From UBA2336 sp049306095 (GTDB lineage Bacteria; Bacteroidota; Bacteroidia; Cytophagales; Cyclobacteriaceae): DNA of 64,000 nt. A program made the translations under genes and the position numbers. The notes under the pieces are model-generated. The model worked only from the letters and a program-made list of their open reading frames with translations, did not search any database and was not told where the DNA came from. The stretch covers positions 20,481-84,480 of the forward strand of contig JBAQPU010000042.1 of the NCBI GenBank assembly GCA_049306095.1. The letters are read 5' to 3'. This document shows, piece by piece, positions 1-9,642 of the stretch (position 1 is the first letter of the stretch; every line of letters begins with the position of its first letter).

Positions 1-1479
1 GGAAGGAAAACCGATTCGTCTAATTTAGCTGATATATTGAACTTCATTGGCCGGCTGTATGGCAAAACCGGGATGTATGACAGCGGACAGTATTACATTC
101 AGGAAGCCTTGCTAAGAGAAATGGAACGCCCTCGTGCAGGGTATGGGCTCTCGTACATTTACAACAACCTGGCTGAAATCTATTACTATAAAAAAGAATA
201 CGCTAAGGCCATTGAATTCTATTCGCTGTCAGAAGGATTAGGAGAAAATAAGCGGAGTGACTATGGAATGACGTTCACCCTCAACGGGCTTGCTCTCGTG
301 TATAAAGATTTAAAGGAATATGACAAGGCTGTTGCTACTGCACTGAGAAGCGTTGAGATTTCGAAAAAAAATTCATTTCGCGATAAAACCAAAGAATCGT
401 ACGGTATTCTACACGAAATTTTTGAGCAACGGGGCGATTTCAAAAATGCGTTAGTTTATTACAAACAGTTTAACCTGTACCAGGACAGCATCTTCAATGA
501 AGATCAAATGAAATACATCGATAACCTGCGCATCACCTACCAAACCGAAAAAATTGCCAAAGAAAACGAACTGTTGAAGAAAGACGCGCTACTAAAAAAT
601 TCGCAACTCAATCAGCAATTTACCCTGGCTTGGGTAGCCGTGGCAGCCATTTTGTTTTTATTGGTGATCAGTACGCTCTTGTACCGAAATAATCAACAGC
701 GAAAGAAAACCAATACTATTTTAGAAGAATATAGCCGCGACCTCAAGCAACAAGTAGAAGAGCGAACCCGCGATCTCGTAAAAACCAATATGGAACTGGT
801 GAGTCAGAATAACCAACTGGAGCAATTCGGGTATATCCTCGCTCATAATTTCCGGGGTACAGTTTCACGAATCGTTGGCCTGACCGGCATGCTCAAAACC
901 GATTCACCGGACAATACAGAAGTAGTTACCATGCTACAAGGGTCGGCCAAAGCATTGGACAACTCTATTCACGATCTGAATGCCATTCTTGAAATTAAAA
1001 GGGGAATTCAAAATTTAAGGGAACCGATTAGTTTCCACGACCGCCTCGAAAAAGTCAAAAGTATGTTGCGTGATAAACTGCGTGAGTCAGATGCAACCAT
1101 TGAGGCAGACTTTAGCAAGGCTCCAACCTGTTTTGCTGTGCCGGTGTACATTGAAAGTATTTTATACAACCTGGTCAGCAATGGAATTAAGTATTGCGTT
1201 CAGGGGCGAAAACCCGTGATCAAACTTAAAACAGTTCTTGAAAATAGCTGGATTATCCTGACCATACAGGACAATGGGATGGGTATGGATCTTACTAAGT
1301 TAAAAGATAGAGTATTCGTTCTTTACCAGCGATTTCATTCTCATGTGGAAGGAAAGGGCATGGGCTTGTTTTTAGTAAAAACACAAGTGGAGGCGTTGAA
1401 CGGAACGATAGAAGTAGAAAGCAAGGTTAATGAAGGAACCACCTTCAAAATTTATCTCCCCCATATCAACGGAAAATAG
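1..1479 (+). CDS. TPR-containing sensor histidine kinase, 5' end outside window
   Basis: The reading frame is open to the left edge, so the N-terminus is missing. The visible part begins with TPR-like helices (A-A-I-Y-Y-Y-K-E-Y-A-K-A-I type pattern), then one membrane helix (about residues 200-225 from the edge, FTLAWVAVAAILFLLVIS), a coiled coil, and a kinase core. The phospho-acceptor region is AHNFRGTVSRIVGL, the N box LVSNGIKY, the G boxes DNGMGM and GKGMGLFLVK. It is the common Bacteroidota form with TPRs in the periplasm and no receiver domain on the same chain. It should sense an unknown signal and phosphorylate an unlinked regulator. A second kinase of the same type lies at 9643-12273. 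The following gene is convergent, 17 bp away. Confidence 0.9.
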   Translation, partial: GRKTDSSNLADILNFIGRLYGKTGMYDSGQYYIQEALLREMERPRAGYGLSYIYNNLAEIYYYKKEYAKAIEFYSLSEGLGENKRSDYGMTFTLNGLALVYKDLKEYDKAVATALRSVEISKKNSFRDKTKESYGILHEIFEQRGDFKNALVYYKQFNLYQDSIFNEDQMKYIDNLRITYQTEKIAKENELLKKDALLKNSQLNQQFTLAWVAVAAILFLLVISTLLYRNNQQRKKTNTILEEYSRDLKQQVEERTRDLVKTNMELVSQNNQLEQFGYILAHNFRGTVSRIVGLTGMLKTDSPDNTEVVTMLQGSAKALDNSIHDLNAILEIKRGIQNLREPISFHDRLEKVKSMLRDKLRESDATIEADFSKAPTCFAVPVYIESILYNLVSNGIKYCVQGRKPVIKLKTVLENSWIILTIQDNGMGMDLTKLKDRVFVLYQRFHSHVEGKGMGLFLVKTQVEALNGTIEVESKVNEGTTFKIYLPHINGK

Positions 1480-1495
1480 CAGTCGGCAATTTTGT

Positions 1496-3063
1496 TTATG
1501 GCCTGCTTTTTAAAACCTGGCCTTTCCGTTCACCCGTGTGTCTGCCATCTTGCGCGGTAATCGCGCCATTAATGATTACATATTTAAACCCAACAGCATA
1601 CGCATGTGGTTTCTGATAGGTAGCCCGATCGCTCACCGTTTTTTCATCGAAAATCACAATGTCGGCAGCCATGCCTTCGCGCAACAGACCCCGATCGTGT
1701 AATTTAAATTTAGCTGCCGGAAGCGAGGTCATTCTGCGTATGGCTTCTTCCAATCGAATTACTTTCAACTCACGAACATAGGTGCCCAGCACTTTTGAAT
1801 TGGTGCCATATGCACGCGGGTGCGGCATTCCCGAACCAAACCTGTTTACACCCGCATCGGAGGCAAACATATTAAACGGATACTGCATTATTCGCTGGAG
1901 ATCCTTTTCATTCATGCTAAAAAAAACCATCTGCACCCGTTCAGTTGATGCCACCAGCTCAAGAATTGTTTCCGCTTCCTCAATAGCTTTCGGTTTACGG
2001 CCCGTTCGTTTATTAATTTCAGAAATATTTAACCCATTGTACGTACTGTCGGGCTGGTAACGAGCCACCACAGCATAACTGAAATTTTTTAATTCTTTTC
2101 GCTGCAACTCCGCCACCATTTCTTTTTTGATTTTCATTCGCGTATCCGGATTTGCGAGTCGGTTCCGAACAGAATCCAATCCGCCAGACAACGCCCAGTT
2201 GGGAAGTGTCGTGCTTAGGGTAGTACTGCTGGCAACATAGGGGTACTGATCAATGGTTACCTCGATCCCCTCCTGCCTGGCTTTTTCAACTTGTGCCAGT
2301 GTTTGTTCAGACCGACCCCAATTTGGTTTATACGTTACTTTAAAGTGCGAAATCTCCACCGGTATGTTTGCCTGCCTGCCAATGTTAATCGCTTCTTCAA
2401 TGGCTTGCGTCACTTCAAATCCTTCGCTCCGAATATGCGAAGCATATACACCTCCATGGCGGGCTGCAGCCTTTGCCAGGCCAACCACTTCAGGGGTTTT
2501 AGAATACATGCCGGGTAAATAGATCAACCCTGTCGAAAGGCCTACCGCTCCGTTTTGCATACACTCCTCCACCAGTTTTTCCATTTTTAATTGCTCCTCG
2601 GGCGATGGGTCACGGTCGCTTTCACCCATCACCTTTGCCCGCACACTGTTGTGACCCACCAGCGTAGCAAGGTTCACAGAGGTTCTAATACTATCCAGTC
2701 GATTAAAAAAACTTTTGATGTCTACTGAAGACCCTCCACAGTTTCCTGTAATGACAGAGGTTACACCATCTAAACAAAATTGTCGGTTGTTGGAACATTC
2801 AGAATACTTGACTCTACATGAGTATGAACATCAATAAACCCAGGGGCGACCATTAACCCCTTGGCATCAATATAGTATTGGGTTTGTGCCCGATCGAATT
2901 TACCAATAGAAATAATCTTCCCGTCTTTAATAGCTACGTCTCCATAAAACCACGAGTTGCCGGTGCCATCAATAATTTTTCCATTGCCAATCACCATGTC
3001 GTACGACTGCGAGAAAGCGGACGCACAACTGAACATCAGAATTAAAACACGATACATATCCAT
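1496..3063 (-). pseudogene. N-acyl-D-amino-acid deacylase (D-aminoacylase family), frameshifted
   Basis: Two minus-strand frames together give one amidohydrolase of about 520 residues. The N-terminal piece (2770-3063) has a signal peptide, the start of the amidohydrolase barrel and the metal-binding motif GFIDVHTHVES, and stops right after TTDNFV. The rest continues in another frame with DGVTSVITGNCGGSS (the family's conserved Cys), ISHFKV, the DQYPY block and FASDAGV near the C-terminus. A single T missing from the short T run near 2773 would restore NFV-LDGVTS. The family hydrolyses N-acyl-D-amino acids in the periplasm or cytoplasm. Either a recent inactivation or a sequencing error; everything else is intact, which favours a very recent event or an error. 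Confidence 0.85.
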
Positions 3064-3127
3064 ACAATTGACTCACCTAAGTAAATGCATCCGGTAGTAA
3101 TAACCTACAGCTTTTTATGGGAAAAGG

Positions 3128-3188
3128 AGGTTTGCCTGCCTGACGGGCAGGCAGGCGTCCCAGTCCCGGTAGCGATCGGGATGGGAGC
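3128..3188. repeat. Palindromic interspersed repeat
   Basis: Contains the self-complementary block CCTGCCTGACGGGCAGG followed by TCCCGGTAGCGATCGGGA, both able to form hairpins. The same CCTGCC/GGCAGG core appears again in the repeat at 47478-47559. It lies in the gap between the deacylase and the small gene at 3216-3573 and encodes nothing recognisable. Confidence 0.6.
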
Positions 3189-3215
3189 AAACAGCTATGG
3201 CAATAGGCTCTCCTT

Positions 3216-3573
3216 TCAATTCAATAATTTTAGAATACGCGCACACGCCTCATACTCTTCCTTCTCCTCTAAACTTACCAACATACCCTGCAGGGCATGT
3301 TGATAGAACTCGGGAATGATAAAGCACCGTGGCGCCAGGTAAATTCTTGCTGCCGGCCTTCCGTTGTAATGGCTTTCCAGGCGCTCCAATAATTCCAACT
3401 CCGTCAGCAATTTTTGCTCAGGATAATTGGAGGTTTTAATCCCGTTACACCTTGGCCGGATAGGCATACCCAAAACTATTGACGATCTGTTTGTAAAATT
3501 TTTCAATCAGTTCCGGGCTACGCTCACGCGAACGAAGGGCTGTTTTTCCATCGGGTTTTTTCTTTCTTTTCAT
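3216..3573 (-). pseudogene. Small hypothetical protein, apparently split by a frameshift
   Basis: The downstream frame (3216-3506) encodes a plausible helical protein ending EEYEACARILKLLN. Its own start gives an odd N-terminus. In the neighbouring frame an ATG at 3573 opens a 42-residue lysine/arginine-rich start (MKRKKKPDGKTALRSRERSP) that stops at 3445. Joining the two near 3450 would give a protein of roughly 115 residues divergent from the WYL regulator. I do not recognise the family. It could also be two overlapping short genes, or a sequencing error, like the frameshift in its downstream neighbour. Confidence 0.5.
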
Positions 3574-3628
3574 GAATCTAAAATAGCTGCAAGCTTTGAC
3601 AGCTTGTGTCGGGCTCTTAACTTACAGC

Positions 3629-4528
3629 ATGATTCCACAAGCCAAGATCTTACGGGTTTTCCAATTGATCAGTCTTTTAAAAGGCGGTGGCCGAACCGTT
3701 GACCAACTTGCCCAGCAACTGGATGCCACCTCCCGCACCATTTACCGTTATTTCAAATTGTTGGAAGAAATCGGATTTATTATTGATCAGGATTTTCACG
3801 GCAAATACTTTATTCATCGTGAAGAGGGCGAAAACCCGGAAGACCATTTTACCCTGGAGGAAGTGAGCATTCTGCGGCAACTCATTCAAAGCGGTGCGGG
3901 TGGTCATCCGCTGCGCGAGAACTTATTACGAAAACTTGCCTTTCATTCCGAAGCCAAAGAATTGCCGGAACAATTTCTAAAACTACGTGTAGCCCGTATG
4001 TTCCGATCCATTAATGAAGCTATTGAACAAAATAAGCAGGTTGTGTTAAAAAATTATCATTCCGCCAACAGTCAGGAAATTACCGATCGCCTGGTTGAAC
4101 CATTTCAGTTTGGAGAGGGATTTCAGTCGGTTCTTGCGTTCGACACCAAAGACAAGCAGTGTAAATACTTTAAGCTGGAGCGCATTGGAGAAGTAATGAT
4201 TTTGGATAAGTCCTTCAAATTTCAAAAGCTGCATGAGAAATCCTCGACTGACATTTTTGGCATCAGCGGAAAGAAACAAACCTGGATTACTCTTCAACTA
4301 AGTTTACGAGCTTATGTACTGCTGCGAGAAGAGTTTCCGCTTTCGCTTCCTTACCTGGAAAAGGGTGAAACGAATGAAGGACGAAGCTATACTTTCCACG
4401 GGCCTGTACTCAACTTTAAAGGGGTAGGGCGGTTTGTGATGGGGCTTGCCGAAGAGATTACCGTGACGAATCCGACCGAATTCAAGACATATATCAAAGA
4501 AAAATTAAAACAACAGAAGTTAGTTTAA
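3629..4528 (+). CDS. HTH/WYL-type transcriptional regulator
   Basis: About 299 residues. The N-terminal winged helix-turn-helix (ILRVFQLISLLKGGGRTVDQLAQQLDATSRTIYRYFKLLEEIG) is the HTH_11 type used by YafY/DeoR-like regulators; the remainder matches the layout of WYL-domain proteins, with a central beta-rich domain (VVLKNYHSAN...) and a C-terminal extension. I chose ATG 3629 rather than an in-frame TTG at 3596 because the HTH begins directly after it. Such proteins bind DNA and respond to an unknown ligand, sometimes a nucleic acid or nucleotide. It is divergent from the small gene at 3216-3573 with about 55 bp between the starts. Confidence 0.85.
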   Translation: MIPQAKILRVFQLISLLKGGGRTVDQLAQQLDATSRTIYRYFKLLEEIGFIIDQDFHGKYFIHREEGENPEDHFTLEEVSILRQLIQSGAGGHPLRENLLRKLAFHSEAKELPEQFLKLRVARMFRSINEAIEQNKQVVLKNYHSANSQEITDRLVEPFQFGEGFQSVLAFDTKDKQCKYFKLERIGEVMILDKSFKFQKLHEKSSTDIFGISGKKQTWITLQLSLRAYVLLREEFPLSLPYLEKGETNEGRSYTFHGPVLNFKGVGRFVMGLAEEITVTNPTEFKTYIKEKLKQQKLV

Positions 4529-4620
4529 AATTTAGGTGGCACCATGTATTAACACCTTACCATTTAAAAAATTCTGGTTGTACGGGAAAGACCTACACCC
4601 TACCTTCAAAGAAAAAAGTT

Positions 4621-6216
4621 ATGAAATCATCACTGGTCGCCCTTTTCTTTATTGCTTCTATTCTTTCGTTTGGTCAAAACCTCCGTTCAGGCGGTGCTCT
4701 TAAACCCGAGCAGGCGATTATGGACATCCGTCATTACACCATAGCATTAGAGGTTGACCCCCAGGCCAGGTCTATTAAGGGATACACCGAGATTGATTTA
4801 ATTTTATCGACCTCCTCTCCTGTGTTGTTGCTTGATTTGTGGCATGGAATGAAAGTAGACCAGGTAACCGTACAGGGCAAAAAGGAAATTTTCAACCACA
4901 GCGAAAACGATTTACTCTCCATCACCAGGTCAAAACCATTTCCTGCCGGTAAAATAAAAATTAAAGTAACCTATAGTGGAATACCCGGAGTAGCAGCACG
5001 TGCACCATGGGACGGTGGCTTTACCTGGAGTAAGGATTCAAGCGGAAATCCATGGATTTCAATAACCTGCCAGGCAGAAGGAGGAAAAATATTCTTCCCT
5101 TGCAAAGATCACCCCAGCGATGAACCTAACGAAGGCGCAGACATGATTATTACCGTACCGAAAGGTTTATCGGTTGCAGGACCAGGGCTGTTGAAAAAAG
5201 TAACTGATTCAAAAACGACTTCCACCTTTCATTGGAAAACAAACTATACAATCAGCAATTATTGTCTTGTTTTTAACATTGGCAAATATTCAAAAGTAAC
5301 GCGAACCTATACTTCTGTTCTCGGAAACAAAACCCCGATGGAGTTTTATGTATTGGAAGAACACGCAGATAAAGGATCTCACCACCTGGAGATATTGGAA
5401 CGTACATGTCGTGCGCTTGAAAAATATTTTGGTGAATACCCCTGGGCGAAAGAAAAAATTGGAATTGCCGAAACCCCCCACCTGGGTATGGAGCATCAAT
5501 CGATGAATGCCTATGGAAATCAGTTCCGATACATAAAAGTAGGTGGAGAAGATTTTGACTGGTTACTCACCCATGAGTTTGGTCACGAATGGTGGGCCAA
5601 CAAGGTCACCAACCGCGATTGGGCACACATGTGGATACAAGAAGGCATTTGCACCTTTGGCGATGCGCTTTGCATTCGTGAACTGGAAGGCGAAGAAGGT
5701 TATCAAAAAGTAATGCAACGTAATGCCCGTAATGCACAAAATGTAAAACCGATTGTGCAAGGTGAAGTAGTGGACTCCGATGACACGTATCACAGCGATA
5801 TCTATGGAAAGGCCGCGCTGTTCATGCATACAGTACGTTTTGTGATTGGCGACAGTATATTTTTCCCTACCCTGAAAAAACTGGCAACCGATCCGCAATA
5901 CACGTATGACAATACGGTAACCACTGATGATGTTGAAAACCTTTTCAGCACGGCTTCAAAAACAAACCTGAAACCCTTGTTTGATTTCTATTTACGCACT
6001 ACGAATAAACTTGAAATCAATGTAAAACAAACAGGCGAAAGTAAATTTGCTGTTAAGATTACAAACTTTGATGGATTGAAACTTCCTGTTGAAATATTAG
6101 CTGATGGAAAAATCACAAACGTGATGCTGGATAAAACCGCTGTTACGGTTGAAAGCAAAACACCGCTTCAAATTGACCCGAAAGGATTTTATTTAAAGAG
6201 GGTGGTGTTGGAGTAA
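4621..6216 (+). CDS. M1 family zinc aminopeptidase, secreted
   Basis: 531 residues with a signal peptide (MKSSLVALFFIASILSFGQ). The zinc site is HEFGH at residues 318-322 with the third ligand Glu341 in WIQEG, the exact M1 spacing. GMEHQSMNAYG stands in the position of the family's GAMEN exopeptidase motif. The N-terminal beta domain is present; the large C-terminal helical domain of long M1 enzymes is absent, replaced by a short beta-rich tail, as in many Bacteroidota M1 proteins. It should trim amino acids from peptides in the periplasm or outside the cell. The 3' flank holds a relic of an M16 protease. Confidence 0.93.
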   Translation: MKSSLVALFFIASILSFGQNLRSGGALKPEQAIMDIRHYTIALEVDPQARSIKGYTEIDLILSTSSPVLLLDLWHGMKVDQVTVQGKKEIFNHSENDLLSITRSKPFPAGKIKIKVTYSGIPGVAARAPWDGGFTWSKDSSGNPWISITCQAEGGKIFFPCKDHPSDEPNEGADMIITVPKGLSVAGPGLLKKVTDSKTTSTFHWKTNYTISNYCLVFNIGKYSKVTRTYTSVLGNKTPMEFYVLEEHADKGSHHLEILERTCRALEKYFGEYPWAKEKIGIAETPHLGMEHQSMNAYGNQFRYIKVGGEDFDWLLTHEFGHEWWANKVTNRDWAHMWIQEGICTFGDALCIRELEGEEGYQKVMQRNARNAQNVKPIVQGEVVDSDDTYHSDIYGKAALFMHTVRFVIGDSIFFPTLKKLATDPQYTYDNTVTTDDVENLFSTASKTNLKPLFDFYLRTTNKLEINVKQTGESKFAVKITNFDGLKLPVEILADGKITNVMLDKTAVTVESKTPLQIDPKGFYLKRVVLE

Positions 6217-6286
6217 TTTGCTTTTTAATCTAGTGAAATAAACTCTCCTTCACTTACCTGACCATCATTTACCGTGTAGAGCGTAA

Positions 6287-6523
6287 TTCCTGATCCGCAT
6301 TTCAGGAATTATTGGTCAGTTAAACTTTATCGACATCCACGGATTGAATGATAGCTACCTGACCGACCGCGTAAAAAATATTTATGCCGTAACTCCGGAA
6401 AAAGTTTCGCAAATGACCAAAGATTACTTCAAATATGAAGACATGATCATGGTTTTGGTTGGCGATAAAAAACTACTGGAGAAGCAAATCAAAGCACACC
6501 AGGAAGCACAAAAAGTAAAATAG
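6287..6523 (+). pseudogene. C-terminal relic of an M16 (insulinase-like) protease
   Basis: No start codon, but about 78 codons end at TAG 6521 with a clear M16 tail: GQLNFIDIHGLND, VTPEKVSQMTKDYF and MIMVLVGDKKLLEKQIK. This matches the end of Bacteroidota M16 zinc proteases, where a helix ending in YF is followed by the strand MxxVLVGD. The upstream bulk of the gene is gone; a stop at 6284 and unrelated sequence precede it. A perfect terminator hairpin survives just downstream. Three intact M16 genes occur elsewhere in the window. Confidence 0.75.
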
Positions 6524-6542
6524 GTTTTCTTACCTACAGGTT

Positions 6543-6573
6543 GAAGTCAGGCCAAGAGCCTGACTTCTTTTTT
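6543..6573 (+). terminator. Rho-independent terminator
   Basis: A 10-bp perfect stem GAAGTCAGGC / GCCTGACTTC with a 5-nt loop is followed by six T. It sits 20 bp after the M16 relic and would end transcripts coming from the M1 peptidase gene. Confidence 0.85.
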
Positions 6574-6586
6574 AGGAACTCTATCA

Positions 6587-7387
6587 TCATAAACTCATAT
6601 TAATAAAAGGAAGACTCCGCTTTCCAATCTTGTTCCACAGACCTATTTGAATGCCTTTCATTTTTCCTGTTAAATTGACAAGACCGATCTGGACACCAAC
6701 TCGCTCTTCTGAAAGACTAAAAACTCCAATTTGCAAACCCTTTCCTTTCCTCCATGAGTTAAAAAAACCAATCTGGGTTCCGGTTCCCTTGTAAGAAACA
6801 TTGAACAACCCAGAAATCATTACACCTTTCAACTCTTTATAATCGCTTCCTATTGGGGCAATAGACAATCCTTGCAATCGATCTGCAAAATGAAAAGCAC
6901 TAATTTGAACTCCCTGAATAGAGAAGTCCTCACCCATATCCATCCAACTGATTGCAACACCCTTTACTTTGTGTTCACCAAATCCTTCACGCAACGTGGG
7001 GTCTATTTGCCTGATAGAATCCCGATAATGCCTTTCTGCATCAGTAGCTTTTTTATAGGTATCTCTTTCAAATAGTGCGCCCACGCCCATAATCACACCC
7101 ATAACACCACCATATGCTACTCCCATAGGCATTATTGGAGATACATTTAAATAAACTCCATTAACTATGACCGAGTCTTGAGATGGTTCAATTGAATCCA
7201 ATGTAAGCCCCGCTATTGTTAATCCATTGATAACCTCTTTTTTTGATGGAATAAACCCGATACCATTTCGCGAATTCCTTAGAAAGATATCGTATTTTGA
7301 AGTATCTAAAGTTTGAGATCCCGTTTGGGCTTTTAAACTTACACTCCAGAAAGAAAGTAGAAGTGATAAACTAACACTCATGCGCAT
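6587..7387 (-). CDS. Secreted protein with GxQIGL-type repeats (LA_2272 surface-repeat-like)
   Basis: 266 residues with a signal peptide. From about residue 140 on, the protein consists of short repeats of the form G-V/I-x-I/V-S/G-x-F/L-N (for example KGTGTQIGFFNS, KGLQIGVFS, VGVQIGLVN, KGIQIGLWN). This is the pattern of LA_2272-type surface repeat proteins, common in Bacteroidota and of unknown function. The hydrophobic alternation suggests a small beta-structured outer-membrane or surface protein. An alternative start at the second Met, two codons later, is possible. It stands alone between two plus-strand genes. Confidence 0.8.
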   Translation of the reverse strand: MRMSVSLSLLLSFWSVSLKAQTGSQTLDTSKYDIFLRNSRNGIGFIPSKKEVINGLTIAGLTLDSIEPSQDSVIVNGVYLNVSPIMPMGVAYGGVMGVIMGVGALFERDTYKKATDAERHYRDSIRQIDPTLREGFGEHKVKGVAISWMDMGEDFSIQGVQISAFHFADRLQGLSIAPIGSDYKELKGVMISGLFNVSYKGTGTQIGFFNSWRKGKGLQIGVFSLSEERVGVQIGLVNLTGKMKGIQIGLWNKIGKRSLPFINMSL

Positions 7388-7400
7388 ATATTATCATTTA

Positions 7401-7484
7401 GTATTTCGAAATACCGAACGTGTCGAGAGGATCACAACCCATTCATCGCAACTGACAAAAAAATGATTTGCAGAAAATGCAAAT
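7401..7484. promoter_or_regulatory. Palindromes upstream of the GxQIG-repeat gene
   Basis: GTATTTCGAAATAC at 7401-7414 is a perfect 14-bp palindrome 14 bp before the start of the minus-strand gene. A second inverted repeat ATTTGCA-N5-TGCAAAT lies at 7466-7484. Either could be an operator; no regulator is known. Confidence 0.35.
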
Positions 7485-7606
7485 AAAATATACAAATGCA
7501 TGACCTGCTATTTTTATGGGCTTACCTCTAAATAACCCGATGCCTCCACTAACTTTTCGAACTACTCATCAAACAAGTAAGTTGCATTTGGTAGGAGTAC
7601 ACTATC

Positions 7607-9574
7607 TTGCCGCTTCATTCACTGATGACAGTTACCGAACAACTTTATAAAACCCTTGAACTGCTGCGTAAAGAGCGGCAGGCCGATCTGGAACAATACC
7701 GGCAAAAAGTTCAACTTGTCCCCCTGCATAGAAAAACAAAAGAAGGAAAATGCTGGTACCCGGTACGGTTAGGGCGCCATTATATTGGAACAGGCGAACG
7801 CCTGATCATTGAAGTTGACCGCACCAATAACCTGGATCAACCCCATGTTTTTCAAAGCGGTAAAGTGGTAAGCATTTTCAGCAACACCAACAACACACCC
7901 GAAAAACAATATACCGGAGGGGTAGTCAATTATGTGCGCAACAATACCATGGTGATCACGCTCAACAGTGATGACCTCCCCGATTGGATTGATGAGCATT
8001 TATTGGGGGTTGATTTGATGTTCGATGAGATGGCGTACCGCGAAATGGAAAGTGCCATGAAAGCTGTGATCAAAGCTGAAGGCTCAAGAATTGCAGAATT
8101 ACGTGATGTGTTACTGGGAAAGAAAGCTGCTTCATTTCTTCCTGAAGCTGAAACCCAGAATCAAGGAAACCAGAATCCAGAATCAAGACTTAACATCAGT
8201 CAGTTTAAAGCACTAAAAAAAATCCTGACTGCCTTAGACGTTGGCAACATTCACGGTCCGCCCGGAACGGGAAAAACAACAACGTTGGTTCAGGCTATTA
8301 AACTTACCGCTGAGCAGGAAAAGCAAGTGCTCGTGTGCGCACCCAGCAATGCCGCGGTTGATTTGCTTGCCGAAAAATTAACTGAACAGGGTTTGCGTGT
8401 TCTTCGGATTGGCCACCCGGCACGCGTTACGGAACAATCGCTGAGCAAAACACTGGATGCTCAAATTGCCATGCATGAACATTATAAAGAGCTGCGCGTG
8501 TTGCGTAAAAAAATGACACAAATGCGCGACATGGCCTACAAATACAAGCGTGAGTATGGCTACGCTGAACGGCAACAACGAAAGTTGTTGTTACAGGAAG
8601 CCAAAGCCATGAAAGCCGATGCTGATGTGTTGGAATTTTACATTGTAAATGATTTACTGAACAACAGCGATGTCATCACTTGTACCCTCGTGGGATCTGC
8701 CAACAATACCCTGCGCGGCAGGCGGTATAAAACCGTTTTCATCGATGAAGCCGGACAAGCCCTGGAACCTGCCTGTTGGATTCCCATCCTTCGGGCAGAG
8801 CGCGTGATTTTTGCAGGAGATCATTTTCAGCTCCCCCCTACGATCAAGTCCATTGAAGCCGCCCGCGAAGGATTGTCACAAACGCTTTTTGAAAAATGTA
8901 TTCAGCAACAACCACAGACTGCTTCGATGCTACAGGTGCAGTACCGCATGCATGAAGATATTATGCGCTTCTCATCGAAGTATTTTTATCACGATGAACT
9001 GATTGCTCATGAAAGCGTGGCGCGTCATGCCATTCTGAAATCAGGTGATGAAGGGGAACCGGTTCCGCTCCTACCCATTGATTTTATTGATACAGCAGGT
9101 TGTGGTTATATGGAAGAGCAGGATAAAGAAACCTTAAGTCGTTTTAACGAAGAAGAGACACAACTTCTAATTAGGCAAATCGAAAAACTGGTTCGCGAAA
9201 TCGGAACAGAACATTGGACATACACCATCGGCATCATTACTCCGTACAGCGCACAGGTAGAAAGACTGGCTAAACTTGCTGAGACTTCGGAAGAAATTTC
9301 TCACTTAGCCAGGTATGTCACCATTAACACAGTGGATGCCTTTCAGGGGCAGGAACGCGATATTATTGCCATTAGTTTTGTTCGCAGTAATGATAAAGGT
9401 GAAGTCGGTTTTCTTTCTGACATACGCAGAACCAACGTAGCGATGACTCGCGCAAGAAAAAAACTGATCATGGCGGGCGACAGCGCTACCCTGGGCACAC
9501 ACTCGTTTTATGTTGAACTGCTGGAGTACGTGCAGCAGAAGGGTTTTTACAGGAGTGCTTGGGAAAATCAGTAA
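7607..9574 (+). CDS. SF1 superfamily DNA/RNA helicase (IGHMBP2/Upf1-like)
   Basis: 655 residues counted from TTG 7607, which has AGGAG about 10 bases upstream; ATG 7625 is the alternative start. Walker A is GPPGTGKTTT (residues 217-226), motif II IDEAGQALEP (379-388), then QYRMH, TVDAFQGQERD and TNVAMTRARKK, the ordered motifs III-VI of Upf1-like SF1B helicases. The N-terminal beta-barrel resembles the stalk domain of SMUBP-2. The family unwinds nucleic acids with 5'-3' polarity; the cellular role in bacteria is unclear. A glutamine/asparagine-rich linker (TQNQGNQNPES, about residues 183-193) is encoded by a period-7 repeat at 8154-8188. Confidence 0.92.
   Translation: MPLHSLMTVTEQLYKTLELLRKERQADLEQYRQKVQLVPLHRKTKEGKCWYPVRLGRHYIGTGERLIIEVDRTNNLDQPHVFQSGKVVSIFSNTNNTPEKQYTGGVVNYVRNNTMVITLNSDDLPDWIDEHLLGVDLMFDEMAYREMESAMKAVIKAEGSRIAELRDVLLGKKAASFLPEAETQNQGNQNPESRLNISQFKALKKILTALDVGNIHGPPGTGKTTTLVQAIKLTAEQEKQVLVCAPSNAAVDLLAEKLTEQGLRVLRIGHPARVTEQSLSKTLDAQIAMHEHYKELRVLRKKMTQMRDMAYKYKREYGYAERQQRKLLLQEAKAMKADADVLEFYIVNDLLNNSDVITCTLVGSANNTLRGRRYKTVFIDEAGQALEPACWIPILRAERVIFAGDHFQLPPTIKSIEAAREGLSQTLFEKCIQQQPQTASMLQVQYRMHEDIMRFSSKYFYHDELIAHESVARHAILKSGDEGEPVPLLPIDFIDTAGCGYMEEQDKETLSRFNEEETQLLIRQIEKLVREIGTEHWTYTIGIITPYSAQVERLAKLAETSEEISHLARYVTINTVDAFQGQERDIIAISFVRSNDKGEVGFLSDIRRTNVAMTRARKKLIMAGDSATLGTHSFYVELLEYVQQKGFYRSAWENQ
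8154..8188. repeat. Period-7 degenerate repeat inside the helicase gene
   Basis: Copies of CCAGAAT and CAAGAAT-like heptamers (CCAGAAT CCAGAAT appear side by side) code for the poorly conserved linker before the ATPase core. It belongs with similar period-7 runs at 9569-9638, 20568-20590, 57978-58003 and 58061-58081. Confidence 0.5.
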
Positions 9575-9638
9575 ACAGTAAGCAGTATATAGTAACCAGT
9601 ATCCAAGACTTTGAATTTTGAATGTTGAATCTTGAATG
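9569..9638. repeat. Two period-7 degenerate repeat tracts
   Basis: From 9569, CAGTANN is repeated about five times (CAGTAAA CAGTAAG CAGTATA TAGTAAC CAGTATC). From 9611, TTGAATN is repeated four times. They fill the convergent gap between the helicase and the kinase; the first overlaps the last codons of the helicase. Confidence 0.7.
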
Positions 9639-9642
9639 AATT

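Noticed and set aside
3085..3303. 72-residue plus-strand frame
   Set aside because: Made mostly of the palindromic repeat and antisense to the small gene at 3216-3573.
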